NCBI RefSeq assembly: GCF_028712165.1
Contig: NZ_JAQTQR010000020.1
Span: forward strand, 1 to 39,501
Length of the DNA: 39,501 nt
DNA from: Sulfuricurvum sp.
Lineage (GTDB): Bacteria; Campylobacterota; Campylobacteria; Campylobacterales; Sulfurimonadaceae
Direction of reading: 5' to 3'
Part shown: piece by piece, positions 32,745 through 39,501 of the stretch
Layout: every line of letters begins with the position of its first letter
How positions within the stretch are numbered: the stretch's first letter is position 1
Made by a program: the position numbers and the translations under genes
Notes under the pieces: generated by a model
Told to the model about the DNA's origin: nothing
What the model saw: the letters and a program-made list of their open reading frames with translations, nothing else
Databases searched by the model: none

Positions 32745-33140
32745 ATGAAAAAAATAGTTTTGTTAGCATTTTTAATGGCTAATCTCTTTGCTGCGGAAAT
32801 TACTTGGAATGACACTTTTGAGCAAGCACAGGCTAAAGCAAAAAAAGAGAATAAGCCGTTATTGGTTCTTATCACAAGCGAACAATGCCGATGGTGCCGT
32901 AAATTTGAGGCAACAACGCTCCAAGACGAGGATGTGATTACTAAAGTGAATTCGAAATTCGTAGCCGTTCATGTGACACGTGATAAAAGCGTCTACCCGA
33001 AAAAGTTGAGCGCAAAAATGGTGCCAATGAATTATTTTTTAGACAATAACGGGAGCGTGATTTATTCGATGCCGGGATATTGGCCGGTAGAGGATTATCA
33101 ATCTATTCTTGATGATGCTTTGGTAAAATACAAAAAATAA
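32745..33140 (+). CDS. Periplasmic thioredoxin-fold protein
   Basis: A 131-residue protein with signal peptide (MKKIVLLAFLMANLFA) and a thioredoxin fold. The redox site is C48-R-W-C51 in SEQCRWCRKF, and the cis-proline lies in AKMVPMNYF. The FDxA-type start EITWNDTFEQAQAKAKKENK is typical of the thioredoxin_7/DUF255-like secreted group. It should reduce or isomerise disulfides, or serve cytochrome or sulfur-oxidation maturation, in the periplasm. It stands 27 bases after dapE, with a weak AAGG before its ATG. Confidence 0.85.
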   Translation: MKKIVLLAFLMANLFAAEITWNDTFEQAQAKAKKENKPLLVLITSEQCRWCRKFEATTLQDEDVITKVNSKFVAVHVTRDKSVYPKKLSAKMVPMNYFLDNNGSVIYSMPGYWPVEDYQSILDDALVKYKK

Positions 33141-33165
33141 TTGAATAACTACTCAAAGGAAACTT

Positions 33166-33540
33166 ATGATGACACCTGTACAGACTCCAAACGCTCCTGC
33201 GGCTATCGGACCGTATTCACAAGCGATGATCGCCAACGGAATGGTTTTTACTTCCGGCCAAATCGCACTGACCCCTGCAGGAGAGATGCTAAGTGGTGAT
33301 GTCAGCTCACAATGTGTTCAAGTTCTCTCCAATCTAAAAGCAGTTTTGGAAGCAGCGGGAAGTTCATTGGAGAAAGTGATTAAAACGACTATTTTTCTCG
33401 ATAATATGGATGACTTCGGGGCAGTGAATGCAATCTATGGAGAAGCATTCGGAAATCATAAGCCTGCACGCTCTACAGTTGCTGTTAAAACGTTACCGAA
33501 AAATGCACTTGTTGAGATCGATGCGATCGCTTTAATTTAA
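33166..33540 (+). CDS. ridA: RidA-family enamine/imine deaminase
   Basis: A 124-residue YjgF/YER057c/UK114 protein that hydrolyses reactive enamine/imine intermediates from PLP enzymes. It shows PNAPAAIGPYSQAMIANGMV, VFTSGQIALTPAGEM, the mid helix QCVQVLSNLKAVLEAAGSSL, and the C-terminal RSTVAVKTLPKNALVEIDAI with the conserved substrate Arg. Length is typical. AAAGGAAA precedes two ATGs (33166 and 33169). It sits just upstream of the rplU promoter. Confidence 0.93.
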   Translation: MMTPVQTPNAPAAIGPYSQAMIANGMVFTSGQIALTPAGEMLSGDVSSQCVQVLSNLKAVLEAAGSSLEKVIKTTIFLDNMDDFGAVNAIYGEAFGNHKPARSTVAVKTLPKNALVEIDAIALI

Positions 33541-33558
33541 GCTTAAATAAACGTTGGC

Positions 33559-33564
33559 TATAAT
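33559..33564 (+). promoter_or_regulatory. -10 box of the rplU-rpmA transcript
   Basis: TATAAT is preceded by GGC and followed by TCGCCA, the same context as before valS. It lies 38 bases before the rplU start, after the ridA stop. Confidence 0.55.
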
Positions 33565-33601
33565 TCGCCACTTTTTGTAGACTTATAGGTAAGGAATGCT
33601 A

Positions 33602-33910
33602 ATGTACGCAATCATTAAAAATGGTGGTAAACAGTACAAAGTTCAAGAGGGTGATATCCTTTTGTTCGATAAAATGGGACTCGATCCTAAAACTGCCATC
33701 GAAATCAAAGAAGTTCTTGCCGTTAATAACGGTGAACTTCGCACAGGTACTCCATTTGTAGAGGGTGCTGTTGTTATGGCTGAAGTGATCAATGAAGGTC
33801 GTGACCGTAAAGTCGTGATCTACAAAAAACGTCGTCGTAAAGACAGTAAATTGAAACGTGGTTTCCGTAGAGATCACACGCGTGTTCGTATCACTGCGAT
33901 CAACGCATAA
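33602..33910 (+). CDS. rplU: Ribosomal protein L21
   Basis: A 102-residue L21: [20 protein letters not shown], then the basic end [20 protein letters not shown] and VRITAI. It binds 23S rRNA in the 50S subunit. An earlier ATG at 33596 abuts AAGGA (33591-33595), while ATG 33602 is spaced six bases from it and matches the family start. First gene of rplU-rpmA. Confidence 0.97.
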   Translation: MYAIIKNGGKQYKVQEGDILLFDKMGLDPKTAIEIKEVLAVNNGELRTGTPFVEGAVVMAEVINEGRDRKVVIYKKRRRKDSKLKRGFRRDHTRVRITAINA

Positions 33911-33929
33911 TTAAAAGCAGGAGGACAGC

Positions 33930-34187
33930 ATGGCTCATAAGAAAGGTCAGGGTAGTACACAGAATAACCGCGACTCAGCGGGACGTAGACTCGGTGTCAA
34001 AAAATACGGTGGTGAATTCGTAAGAGCAGGTAACATCGTTATCCGCCAACGCGGAACAAAAGTTCACCCGGGTAAAAACATGGGTATGGGTAAAGACCAC
34101 ACATTGTATGCATTGGTTGACGGTGTCGTTGCATTTGAACGTAAAGACAAAAAACGCAAACAAGTCTCTATCATCCCTGCCGCTTAA
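33930..34187 (+). CDS. rpmA: Ribosomal protein L27
   Basis: An 85-residue L27: [20 protein letters not shown] followed by [10 protein letters not shown] and [18 protein letters not shown]. Its N-terminus reaches the peptidyl-transferase centre. The N-terminus has no cleavable extension of the Firmicutes type. AGGAGG precedes the ATG, 19 bases after rplU. A strong terminator follows. Confidence 0.97.
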   Translation: MAHKKGQGSTQNNRDSAGRRLGVKKYGGEFVRAGNIVIRQRGTKVHPGKNMGMGKDHTLYALVDGVVAFERKDKKRKQVSIIPAA

Positions 34188-34205
34188 TTTTCTCATAGAC
34201 TCACG

Positions 34206-34226
34206 TCGGGCTTTCGCCCGATTTTT
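34206..34226 (+). terminator. Rho-independent terminator after rpmA
   Basis: TCGGGC (34206-34211) and GCCCGA (34216-34221) form a six-bp GC-rich stem with a four-base loop, followed directly by TTTTT. It lies 18 bases past the rpmA stop, so obgE should have its own promoter. Confidence 0.85.
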
Positions 34227-34343
34227 GATACAATTTCCGAAATTATCTTTTTAATTGTGTACTTTTATGATGAAGTATAGTGTTAAGCAAATAATAGTTG
34301 TCTCGTCTCGAGGCAAATGTTCAAAACAACTTTAAGGATATCC

Positions 34344-35441
34344 ATGTTTAGTGATAGTGTAGAAATTACCGTCTCATCCGGAAAAGGGGGAGCAGGGTGT
34401 GTTGCTTTCAGACGGGAAAAATACGTCCTTCAAGGTGGTCCGAACGGCGGTGACGGCGGACGTGGCGGTGACGTCTATTTTAGAGTTGATAACAATACCC
34501 ATACACTCGCCCATTTCCAAGGAAACAAAAACTTAAAAGCTGACAAAGGTCAGCCGGGTTCAGGTTCCAATATGGCAGGTAAAGCGGGCAAGCGTCTCGT
34601 AGTAGTCGTTCCTCCAGGAACTCAAGTTGTAGATGTCGAAACGGGCGAAGTATTACTTGATTTGTTAGAAGACGGTAAAGAAGTTCTCTTTTTAGAAGGG
34701 GGACGCGGCGGACTTGGAAATGTTCATTTTAAATCCTCAACCAATCAAAAACCGATGTACGCTCAACCGGGTGAACCGGCTGTTACCCGCATTGTTCGGC
34801 TTGATCTGAAACTGATCGCCGATGTCGGACTGGTCGGTTTCCCGAATGTTGGAAAATCAACCCTTATTTCTACCGTTTCCAATGCTCGTCCTGAAGTAGC
34901 GAACTATGAATTTACAACATTGACACCGAAACTAGGACAGATCAATATCGGTGAGTTCGATTCGTATATTATGGCTGACATTCCCGGTATTATCGGTGGG
35001 GCATCAGAGGGCAAAGGTCTTGGACTTAAATTCCTGCGTCATATTGAGCGCACAAAGACATTGTTATTTATGATCGATTTGGCATCGTACCATGAGCTTG
35101 AATATCAGTATGAAACTCTTAAACAAGAACTGGAAAAATTTTCACCTCTTTTGGCTGAACGTAATTTTGCAATTGCCTTGACCCGTGCCGATGCGATGAG
35201 TCCGGAAGAAGCGATTGAAAAAACCAACGCATTCTTGAAACTTGTCAACCTTGCCCCGGTTAAAAAAAGCCGATTTGCTTTCAGCGATGAGTATCCGGTC
35301 TATGAGCAAGAAGATTTCGACAAAGCATTTTATGAGCGTTCAAAACCGGCATTCATTGCACCAATCTCATCAGCAATTAATCTCAATATCAAACCATTAA
35401 CCTACGCACTTTATCAAATGGTTGTAACGGAGCGTAAATGA
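34344..35441 (+). CDS. obgE: GTPase Obg (CgtA)
   Basis: A 365-residue ribosome-associated GTPase. The glycine-rich Obg fold (about 1-158) includes [16 protein letters not shown], and the G domain has G1 GFPNVGKS (165-172), [17 protein letters not shown] for switch II and a degenerate LTRAD G4 element. It acts in 50S assembly and stress control. The frame is open nine codons further upstream, but AAGG at 34333-34336 is seven bases before ATG 34344, where the family begins. It overlaps proB by four bases. Confidence 0.96.
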   Translation: MFSDSVEITVSSGKGGAGCVAFRREKYVLQGGPNGGDGGRGGDVYFRVDNNTHTLAHFQGNKNLKADKGQPGSGSNMAGKAGKRLVVVVPPGTQVVDVETGEVLLDLLEDGKEVLFLEGGRGGLGNVHFKSSTNQKPMYAQPGEPAVTRIVRLDLKLIADVGLVGFPNVGKSTLISTVSNARPEVANYEFTTLTPKLGQINIGEFDSYIMADIPGIIGGASEGKGLGLKFLRHIERTKTLLFMIDLASYHELEYQYETLKQELEKFSPLLAERNFAIALTRADAMSPEEAIEKTNAFLKLVNLAPVKKSRFAFSDEYPVYEQEDFDKAFYERSKPAFIAPISSAINLNIKPLTYALYQMVVTERK

Positions 35442-36208
35442 AGCGGATCGTCGTTAAAGTCGGCAGTGCGGTTTTAAGCGAACAAAACCGCATCGCAAAA
35501 GATCGGATGCAAAATCTTGTCGATTTTATTGCCGAACTTAAAAAAAGCTATGAAGTGATTCTTGTCTCTTCCGGTGCAGTGGCTGCAGGCTATACAGAAC
35601 TTAAACTTGATAAAAAGATTTTAGCAAATAAGCAGGCCCTTGCCTCGATCGGTCAACCAATATTGATGAACAAATATCGTAAGATGTTTGAACAGCATAA
35701 TATCCTCCCTTCTCAGGTATTGGTAACAGCTGCCAACTTTAATACGGATGAACAATCTCAAAAAGCTAAAGATACTATTGAAACGCTCCTCAAGCATAAT
35801 GTCATTCCAATCATTAATGAAAACGATGCAACAGCAACGGAAGAACTTGTTTTGGGTGATAATGATCAGCTATCCGCTTATGCAGCATATCATTTCGGGG
35901 CAGATTTGCTGATTATCTTATCAGATATCGACGCTTATTACGATAAAGATCCCCGAACTTATGACGATGCAATGGTGCGAACACGCATAGAAACCATTAC
36001 ACAAGAAGAACTTTTAATGGAAGTAACTCCCAATCATAATTTTGCGACGGGTGGGATAGTTACCAAACTTAAAGCGGCTGATTTTCTTCTCAAACGTGGC
36101 GGTGCAATGTTCTTAGCAAGCGGATTTGATCTAAGCGATGCACGCAGTTTCTTGTTAAACGGAGAACATCGTGGCGGCAGTTTGTTTAAAGCTCAAGAGG
36201 AACTTTAA
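35438..36208 (+). CDS. proB: Glutamate 5-kinase
   Basis: Phosphorylates glutamate for proline synthesis. A 256-residue amino-acid-kinase domain with [41 protein letters not shown] and the Gly/Thr-rich [11 protein letters not shown]. It lacks the C-terminal PUA domain of the 367-residue E. coli protein, a common form in this phylum. The start overlaps obgE (ATGA). proA is not next to it. Confidence 0.95.
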   Translation: MKRIVVKVGSAVLSEQNRIAKDRMQNLVDFIAELKKSYEVILVSSGAVAAGYTELKLDKKILANKQALASIGQPILMNKYRKMFEQHNILPSQVLVTAANFNTDEQSQKAKDTIETLLKHNVIPIINENDATATEELVLGDNDQLSAYAAYHFGADLLIILSDIDAYYDKDPRTYDDAMVRTRIETITQEELLMEVTPNHNFATGGIVTKLKAADFLLKRGGAMFLASGFDLSDARSFLLNGEHRGGSLFKAQEEL

Positions 36209-37120
36209 TTGACCCGTATTATATTTATGGGAACACCCGAGTACGCGGGAACCATTTTAGAAGCTTTAATTCAAGCCAATGACATAGAAATTGTTGCCGT
36301 CTATACTCAACCGGATAAACCGGTGGGGCGCAAAGGAATTTTGACTCCCCCTATTGTCAAAGTTTTGGCAGAAAAAGCAAATCTTCGGGTCATTCAACCG
36401 AATAGATTACGAGATGAAGCAGTAGTTAGTGAGCTTGTGGCAATTCCCTGTGATATGATTATTGTTGCGGCTTACGGGCAGATTTTGCCTAGAGCGATTT
36501 TAGATCATGCACCATGCGTCAATCTACATGCTTCAATTCTTCCCCAATACCGTGGTGCTAGTCCGATTCAACAAAGCTTACTGAATAACGATGCCCAAAG
36601 TGGTGTTACAGCGATGTGGATGGATGAAGGACTCGATACCGGAGCAATTATAAAAATTGAGACTCTCTCCATCGGTGCGGATGAAATGGTCTCTTCTTTG
36701 TATGAACGATTGACAGTTGCCGCTGTGAAACTTACTCTCGATGTTATTCGCACCTGGGATTGTAAAAGTGCGGTGTCACAAAATGATTCCGAAGCAACCC
36801 ATTGTACAAAAATACTCAAATCAGACGGTTTGATTGATTTTGGTAATGCCCGTGAAATTTATAATCGTTACCGTGCTTTCACGCCTTGGCCGGGGATATT
36901 CACTGAATCCGGATTAAAAATTAAAGAGATGCGATTAGAAGATGAAGATTCTGTAGGTGTGGCAGGGACAATCACACATATAGATAAAGAGAGTATTAGA
37001 GTACAGTGCGTAAAAGGTTCTTTACGAATTATCCGAGTACAGGCCCCTTCTAAACAAGAAACATCCGTTATTGATTATCTGAACGGAAAACGGATAGGGT
37101 GTGGACATTCATTGGTTTGA
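36209..37120 (+). CDS. fmt: Methionyl-tRNA formyltransferase
   Basis: A 303-residue enzyme that formylates initiator Met-tRNA. The catalytic stretch CVNLHASILPQYRGASPIQ (Asn-x-His) and the Asp of MDEGLDTGAI are present. The C-terminal OB-like domain (about 205-300) is kept. The start is TTG with GAGGAA upstream, directly after the proB stop; no ATG fits the RIIFMGTPEYAG beginning. Confidence 0.95.
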   Translation: MTRIIFMGTPEYAGTILEALIQANDIEIVAVYTQPDKPVGRKGILTPPIVKVLAEKANLRVIQPNRLRDEAVVSELVAIPCDMIIVAAYGQILPRAILDHAPCVNLHASILPQYRGASPIQQSLLNNDAQSGVTAMWMDEGLDTGAIIKIETLSIGADEMVSSLYERLTVAAVKLTLDVIRTWDCKSAVSQNDSEATHCTKILKSDGLIDFGNAREIYNRYRAFTPWPGIFTESGLKIKEMRLEDEDSVGVAGTITHIDKESIRVQCVKGSLRIIRVQAPSKQETSVIDYLNGKRIGCGHSLV

Positions 37121-37736
37121 GTCGCTTGAGTCGACTCAAAGCTTTCTTTTGGAAGAGCTTAAAGCTTCACGTTTACTTCCTCCCGTATGTGTGGGCGCAT
37201 TATCGCAAACATTAGGAAAAGGTTCACGAGGCAATAGTTGGATTGGTGTCAAAGGAAATCTTTTTATTTCTTTAGCACTGCCTCGTTCGATCCTTCCTAA
37301 AGATTTAAGATTGGAGTCTTCATCAATATATATGGCATTTTTGATGAAAGAACTTTTATATTCATACGGGTCAAAGACATGGCTTAAATGGCCCAATGAT
37401 TTTTATTTGGGAAATAAAAAAATCGGTGGGGTGATCACAAATTTGATGGGTGATACACTGGTATGCGGTATTGGGATAAATCTGATAGCTGCTCCTGATG
37501 AATTTGAAAAAATTGATATCACGATCAGTGCATACGATTTAACAAAAGCATATAGTGCATTGTTTAAAAATTTACCATCGTGGAAGCAGATTTTTAGTAA
37601 TTACCGTGTAGAATTTGAAAACAGTAGAGATTTTTTTACCCACAACAATAATGAAAAAGTTGCATTAGAGCGTGCCGTTTTACTTGAAGACGGATCGTTA
37701 GAATGTGATGGCCAAAGGATATTTAGTTTACGATGA
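37101..37736 (+). CDS. birA: Biotin-protein ligase
   Basis: A 211-residue class I biotin ligase without the N-terminal DNA-binding domain found in E. coli BirA, so it is probably not a repressor. Visible: [30 protein letters not shown] (biotin/ATP loop, GRGRxG-like), [20 protein letters not shown] and GIGINL. The start is GTG at 37101, inside the last 20 bases of fmt, so translation is coupled. It overlaps parA by four bases. Confidence 0.92.
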   Translation: MDIHWFESLESTQSFLLEELKASRLLPPVCVGALSQTLGKGSRGNSWIGVKGNLFISLALPRSILPKDLRLESSSIYMAFLMKELLYSYGSKTWLKWPNDFYLGNKKIGGVITNLMGDTLVCGIGINLIAAPDEFEKIDITISAYDLTKAYSALFKNLPSWKQIFSNYRVEFENSRDFFTHNNNEKVALERAVLLEDGSLECDGQRIFSLR

Positions 37737-38518
37737 GTGAAGTTATTGTTATCGCCAATCAAAAAGGGGGAGTGGGTAAAACCACAACCGCCGTCAACTT
37801 AGCCGCATCCCTAGCCGTTGCTGAAAAAAGAGTATTGCTGATCGATGCCGATCCGCAAGCAAACGCAACGACCTCATTAGGGTATCATCGCAACAATTAT
37901 GAGTTTAATATTTATCATGTACTGATCGGTGCAAAAAAACTTAGAGAAATTATTTTAAAGACAGCATTACCTAAACTGTTTATCGCACCTTCGAATATCG
38001 GTTTGGTCGGAGTTGAAAAAGAGTATTACGACGCGGACAATGCAAAAGGGCGTGAACTTATTTTGAAGCGTGCGATTGCTCAGGTCAAAGATGAATACGA
38101 TTATGTTATTATCGATTCACCTCCTGCTCTTGGGCCAATGACGATCAATGCACTTTCGGCGTCAAATTCCGTTATTATCCCGATTCAATGTGAATTTTTT
38201 GCATTGGAAGGTTTAGCACAGCTTCTTAATACTGTTAAATTGGTTCGTAAAACGATTAATCCGAAATTGACGATTAAAGGTTTTTTACCGACGATGTACA
38301 GTGCACAAAATAATCTTTCCCGACAGGTCTTTGCCGATTTGCGTCAACATTTTCAGGCAAAACTTTTCAAATCGGGTGGAAATGATGAGTTTATTGTTAT
38401 TCCGAGAAACGTTAAATTAGCAGAATCTCCGAGTTTTGGAAAGCCGGCAATTTTGTATGATGTAAAATCGAGCGGCTCTATGGCGTACCAAGATTTGGCA
38501 CACGCTATTATCGCCTAA
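37733..38518 (+). CDS. parA: Chromosome partitioning ATPase ParA (Soj)
   Basis: A 261-residue deviant-Walker ATPase: [18 protein letters not shown] (signature Lys before GGxGKTT), [16 protein letters not shown], and [13 protein letters not shown]. It works with ParB to move the chromosome origin. The gene directly precedes parB, nine bases apart, and starts by ATGA overlap with birA. Confidence 0.97.
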   Translation: MSEVIVIANQKGGVGKTTTAVNLAASLAVAEKRVLLIDADPQANATTSLGYHRNNYEFNIYHVLIGAKKLREIILKTALPKLFIAPSNIGLVGVEKEYYDADNAKGRELILKRAIAQVKDEYDYVIIDSPPALGPMTINALSASNSVIIPIQCEFFALEGLAQLLNTVKLVRKTINPKLTIKGFLPTMYSAQNNLSRQVFADLRQHFQAKLFKSGGNDEFIVIPRNVKLAESPSFGKPAILYDVKSSGSMAYQDLAHAIIA

Positions 38519-38527
38519 AGGAAAAGT

Positions 38528-39370
38528 ATGGCGAAAGCATCAGCATTAGGAAGAGGGCTAGGGGCACTTCTCAGTGAAATCGAAGAGGCCTATGATAATG
38601 AACTTCCAAAAAGAGGCGGAGTCGAAGAAATATCTTTGAGCAAAATTCGTCCCAATCCTTATCAGCCTCGCAAACATTTTGATCCTGAATCTTTGGCAGA
38701 GCTTGCCGAATCGATTAAAACACACGGATTACTCCAGCCTATTGTTATCAAAGAAGATTTAGACGGTTTCATTTTAATAGCGGGTGAGAGACGTTTACGT
38801 GCAAGTAAGCTTGCCAAAAATAAAACCATCAAAGCGATTGTTGTTAATGTCAGCGATGAACAAATGCGTCAGCAGGCATTGATCGAAAATATTCAGCGTG
38901 ATGAACTGAATGCAATCGATTTGGCACAAGCCTATCAAGAGTTGATTGATATCCATGAATTAACCCATGAACAACTTTCCCAAACGGTTCACAAAAGCCG
39001 TACACAGATTACGAATACCTTACGTCTTTTGCAGCTGAGTGAAAAAGGACGTAAAGCGTTGGTAGAGGGAAAAATTACTGCCGGCCACGCAAAAGTAATC
39101 ATTGGTTTGGAACCAAATGAACAAACTATGATGATTGATTCCATTATCGGTCAAAAATTGAGTGTTCGTGATGTCGAGAGTATGGTAAAAAAAATTAAGC
39201 TCCCTTCAACAATTCATCAAGAAACCTATACAGCCGATGGGTTGAATTTTACTGCACTAAAAAAACATTTACAATCGCTTGGTTATAAATGCGGCACAAA
39301 AGGTTACAAAATGACCATTGATTTTGAAGATAATGATCAAATTGAGTCATTTTTAGACCTACTTTCTTAA
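38528..39370 (+). CDS. parB: Chromosome partitioning protein ParB
   Basis: A 280-residue ParB/Spo0J: the opening KASALGRGLGALLSEIEEAY, the CTPase core with IRPNPYQPRKHFDPESLAEL, GERRLRASKLA, and the ENIQRDELNAIDLAQAYQEL helix-turn-helix region, then a C-terminal dimer domain. AAAGGAAAAGT precedes the ATG. No parS site was found by eye within the window. Confidence 0.97.
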   Translation: MAKASALGRGLGALLSEIEEAYDNELPKRGGVEEISLSKIRPNPYQPRKHFDPESLAELAESIKTHGLLQPIVIKEDLDGFILIAGERRLRASKLAKNKTIKAIVVNVSDEQMRQQALIENIQRDELNAIDLAQAYQELIDIHELTHEQLSQTVHKSRTQITNTLRLLQLSEKGRKALVEGKITAGHAKVIIGLEPNEQTMMIDSIIGQKLSVRDVESMVKKIKLPSTIHQETYTADGLNFTALKKHLQSLGYKCGTKGYKMTIDFEDNDQIESFLDLLS

Positions 39371-39410
39371 TATTTTTTGACGTTTAACTGTCCCTTCAAT
39401 TTATAAGTTG

Positions 39411-39416
39411 TATAAT
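39411..39416 (+). promoter_or_regulatory. -10 box of the ATP synthase operon
   Basis: TATAAT at 39411-39416 lies 22 bases before the atpF' ATG, in the intergenic space after parB. The T/A-rich upstream stretch resembles other promoters of this phylum. Confidence 0.55.
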
Positions 39417-39438
39417 CACGCAACTTTTAGGAGGTGGT

Positions 39439-39501
39439 ATGTTAGATATAAGTCCGATGCTGCTTGGCAGCACACTGATTGTCTTCCTTGTCCTTATTGC
39501 C
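39439..39501 (+). CDS. atpF': ATP synthase F0 subunit b', first 21 codons (partial)
   Basis: AGGAGG sits six bases upstream of the ATG. The visible residues MLDISPMLLGSTLIVFLVLI run into the membrane helix that starts the b' subunit (stator stalk). In Campylobacterota atpF' commonly follows parB and begins the atp operon, which supports the assignment. The gene runs off the right edge. Confidence 0.85.
   Translation, partial: MLDISPMLLGSTLIVFLVLIA

Noticed and set aside
34227..34343. Promoter of obgE (TACAAT at 34228, TATAGT-like further on)
   Set aside because: Several weak -10-like hexamers, none clearly better than chance; not listed.
37733..39370. parS centromere sites near parAB
   Set aside because: No sequence close to the TGTTTCACGTGAAACA consensus was seen by eye in the window.

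Overview
The window looks like chromosomal DNA of a Campylobacterota (Epsilonproteobacteria) bacterium, most like Sulfuricurvum/Sulfurimonas. The evidence is the gene order rplU-rpmA-obgE-proB-fmt-birA-parA-parB-atpF', a competence-type secretion cluster ordered like the Campylobacter jejuni cts genes, flagellar fliW, flaG and fliS, a CetB/Aer-type stand-alone PAS protein, and promoters with TATAAT -10 boxes behind T-rich tracts. Genus is inferred from gene order and protein character; no database search was run.

Layout. 1-3700: the N-terminal end of a possible PAP2-like membrane protein running off the left edge, a TPR/glycine-rich membrane protein, a small membrane protein, a PhoU-domain protein, a YfaZ-like outer-membrane protein, tRNA-Ser(GCU) and a 48-residue coiled-coil microprotein. 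3700-9500: a secreted helical protein, pyrF, yceI, a GNAT-like gene joined to valS, and fliW. 9500-21600: a UvrD/PcrA-type helicase, then a nine-gene minus-strand operon (21169 down to 11617) for a type IV pilus/type II secretion-like machine: PilM-PilN (GspL-like) fusion, PilO-like, PilP/CtsR-like, secretin, AAA ATPase, TPR membrane protein, small secreted protein, GspE-like ATPase and GspF-like platform protein. No pilin or prepilin peptidase lies in the window. Natural DNA uptake is the likeliest job.

21600-26100 (minus strand): era, rplI, a ferredoxin-thioredoxin-reductase-like/rhodanese fusion, argG, a small gene after fliS, fliS and flaG; fliD is absent from its usual place between flaG and fliS. 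26100-33600: an MFS permease, a small protein and a MATE transporter in one operon, the PAS protein, an unusual MutS-family ATPase without the mismatch-recognition domain and with a C-terminal Cys/His cluster, dapE, a periplasmic thioredoxin-fold protein and ridA. 33600-39501: ribosomal proteins L21 and L27, Obg, proB, fmt, birA, parA, parB and the first codons of atpF'.

Most of the window is housekeeping. The best leads for something undescribed are a roughly 75-bp structured intergenic repeat present twice (5913-5988 and 31535-31609) with a conserved core and a covarying 3' hairpin, the truncated MutS with its zinc-finger/HNH-like tail, the FTR-rhodanese fusion, and the unassigned genes and leader region of the competence operon.
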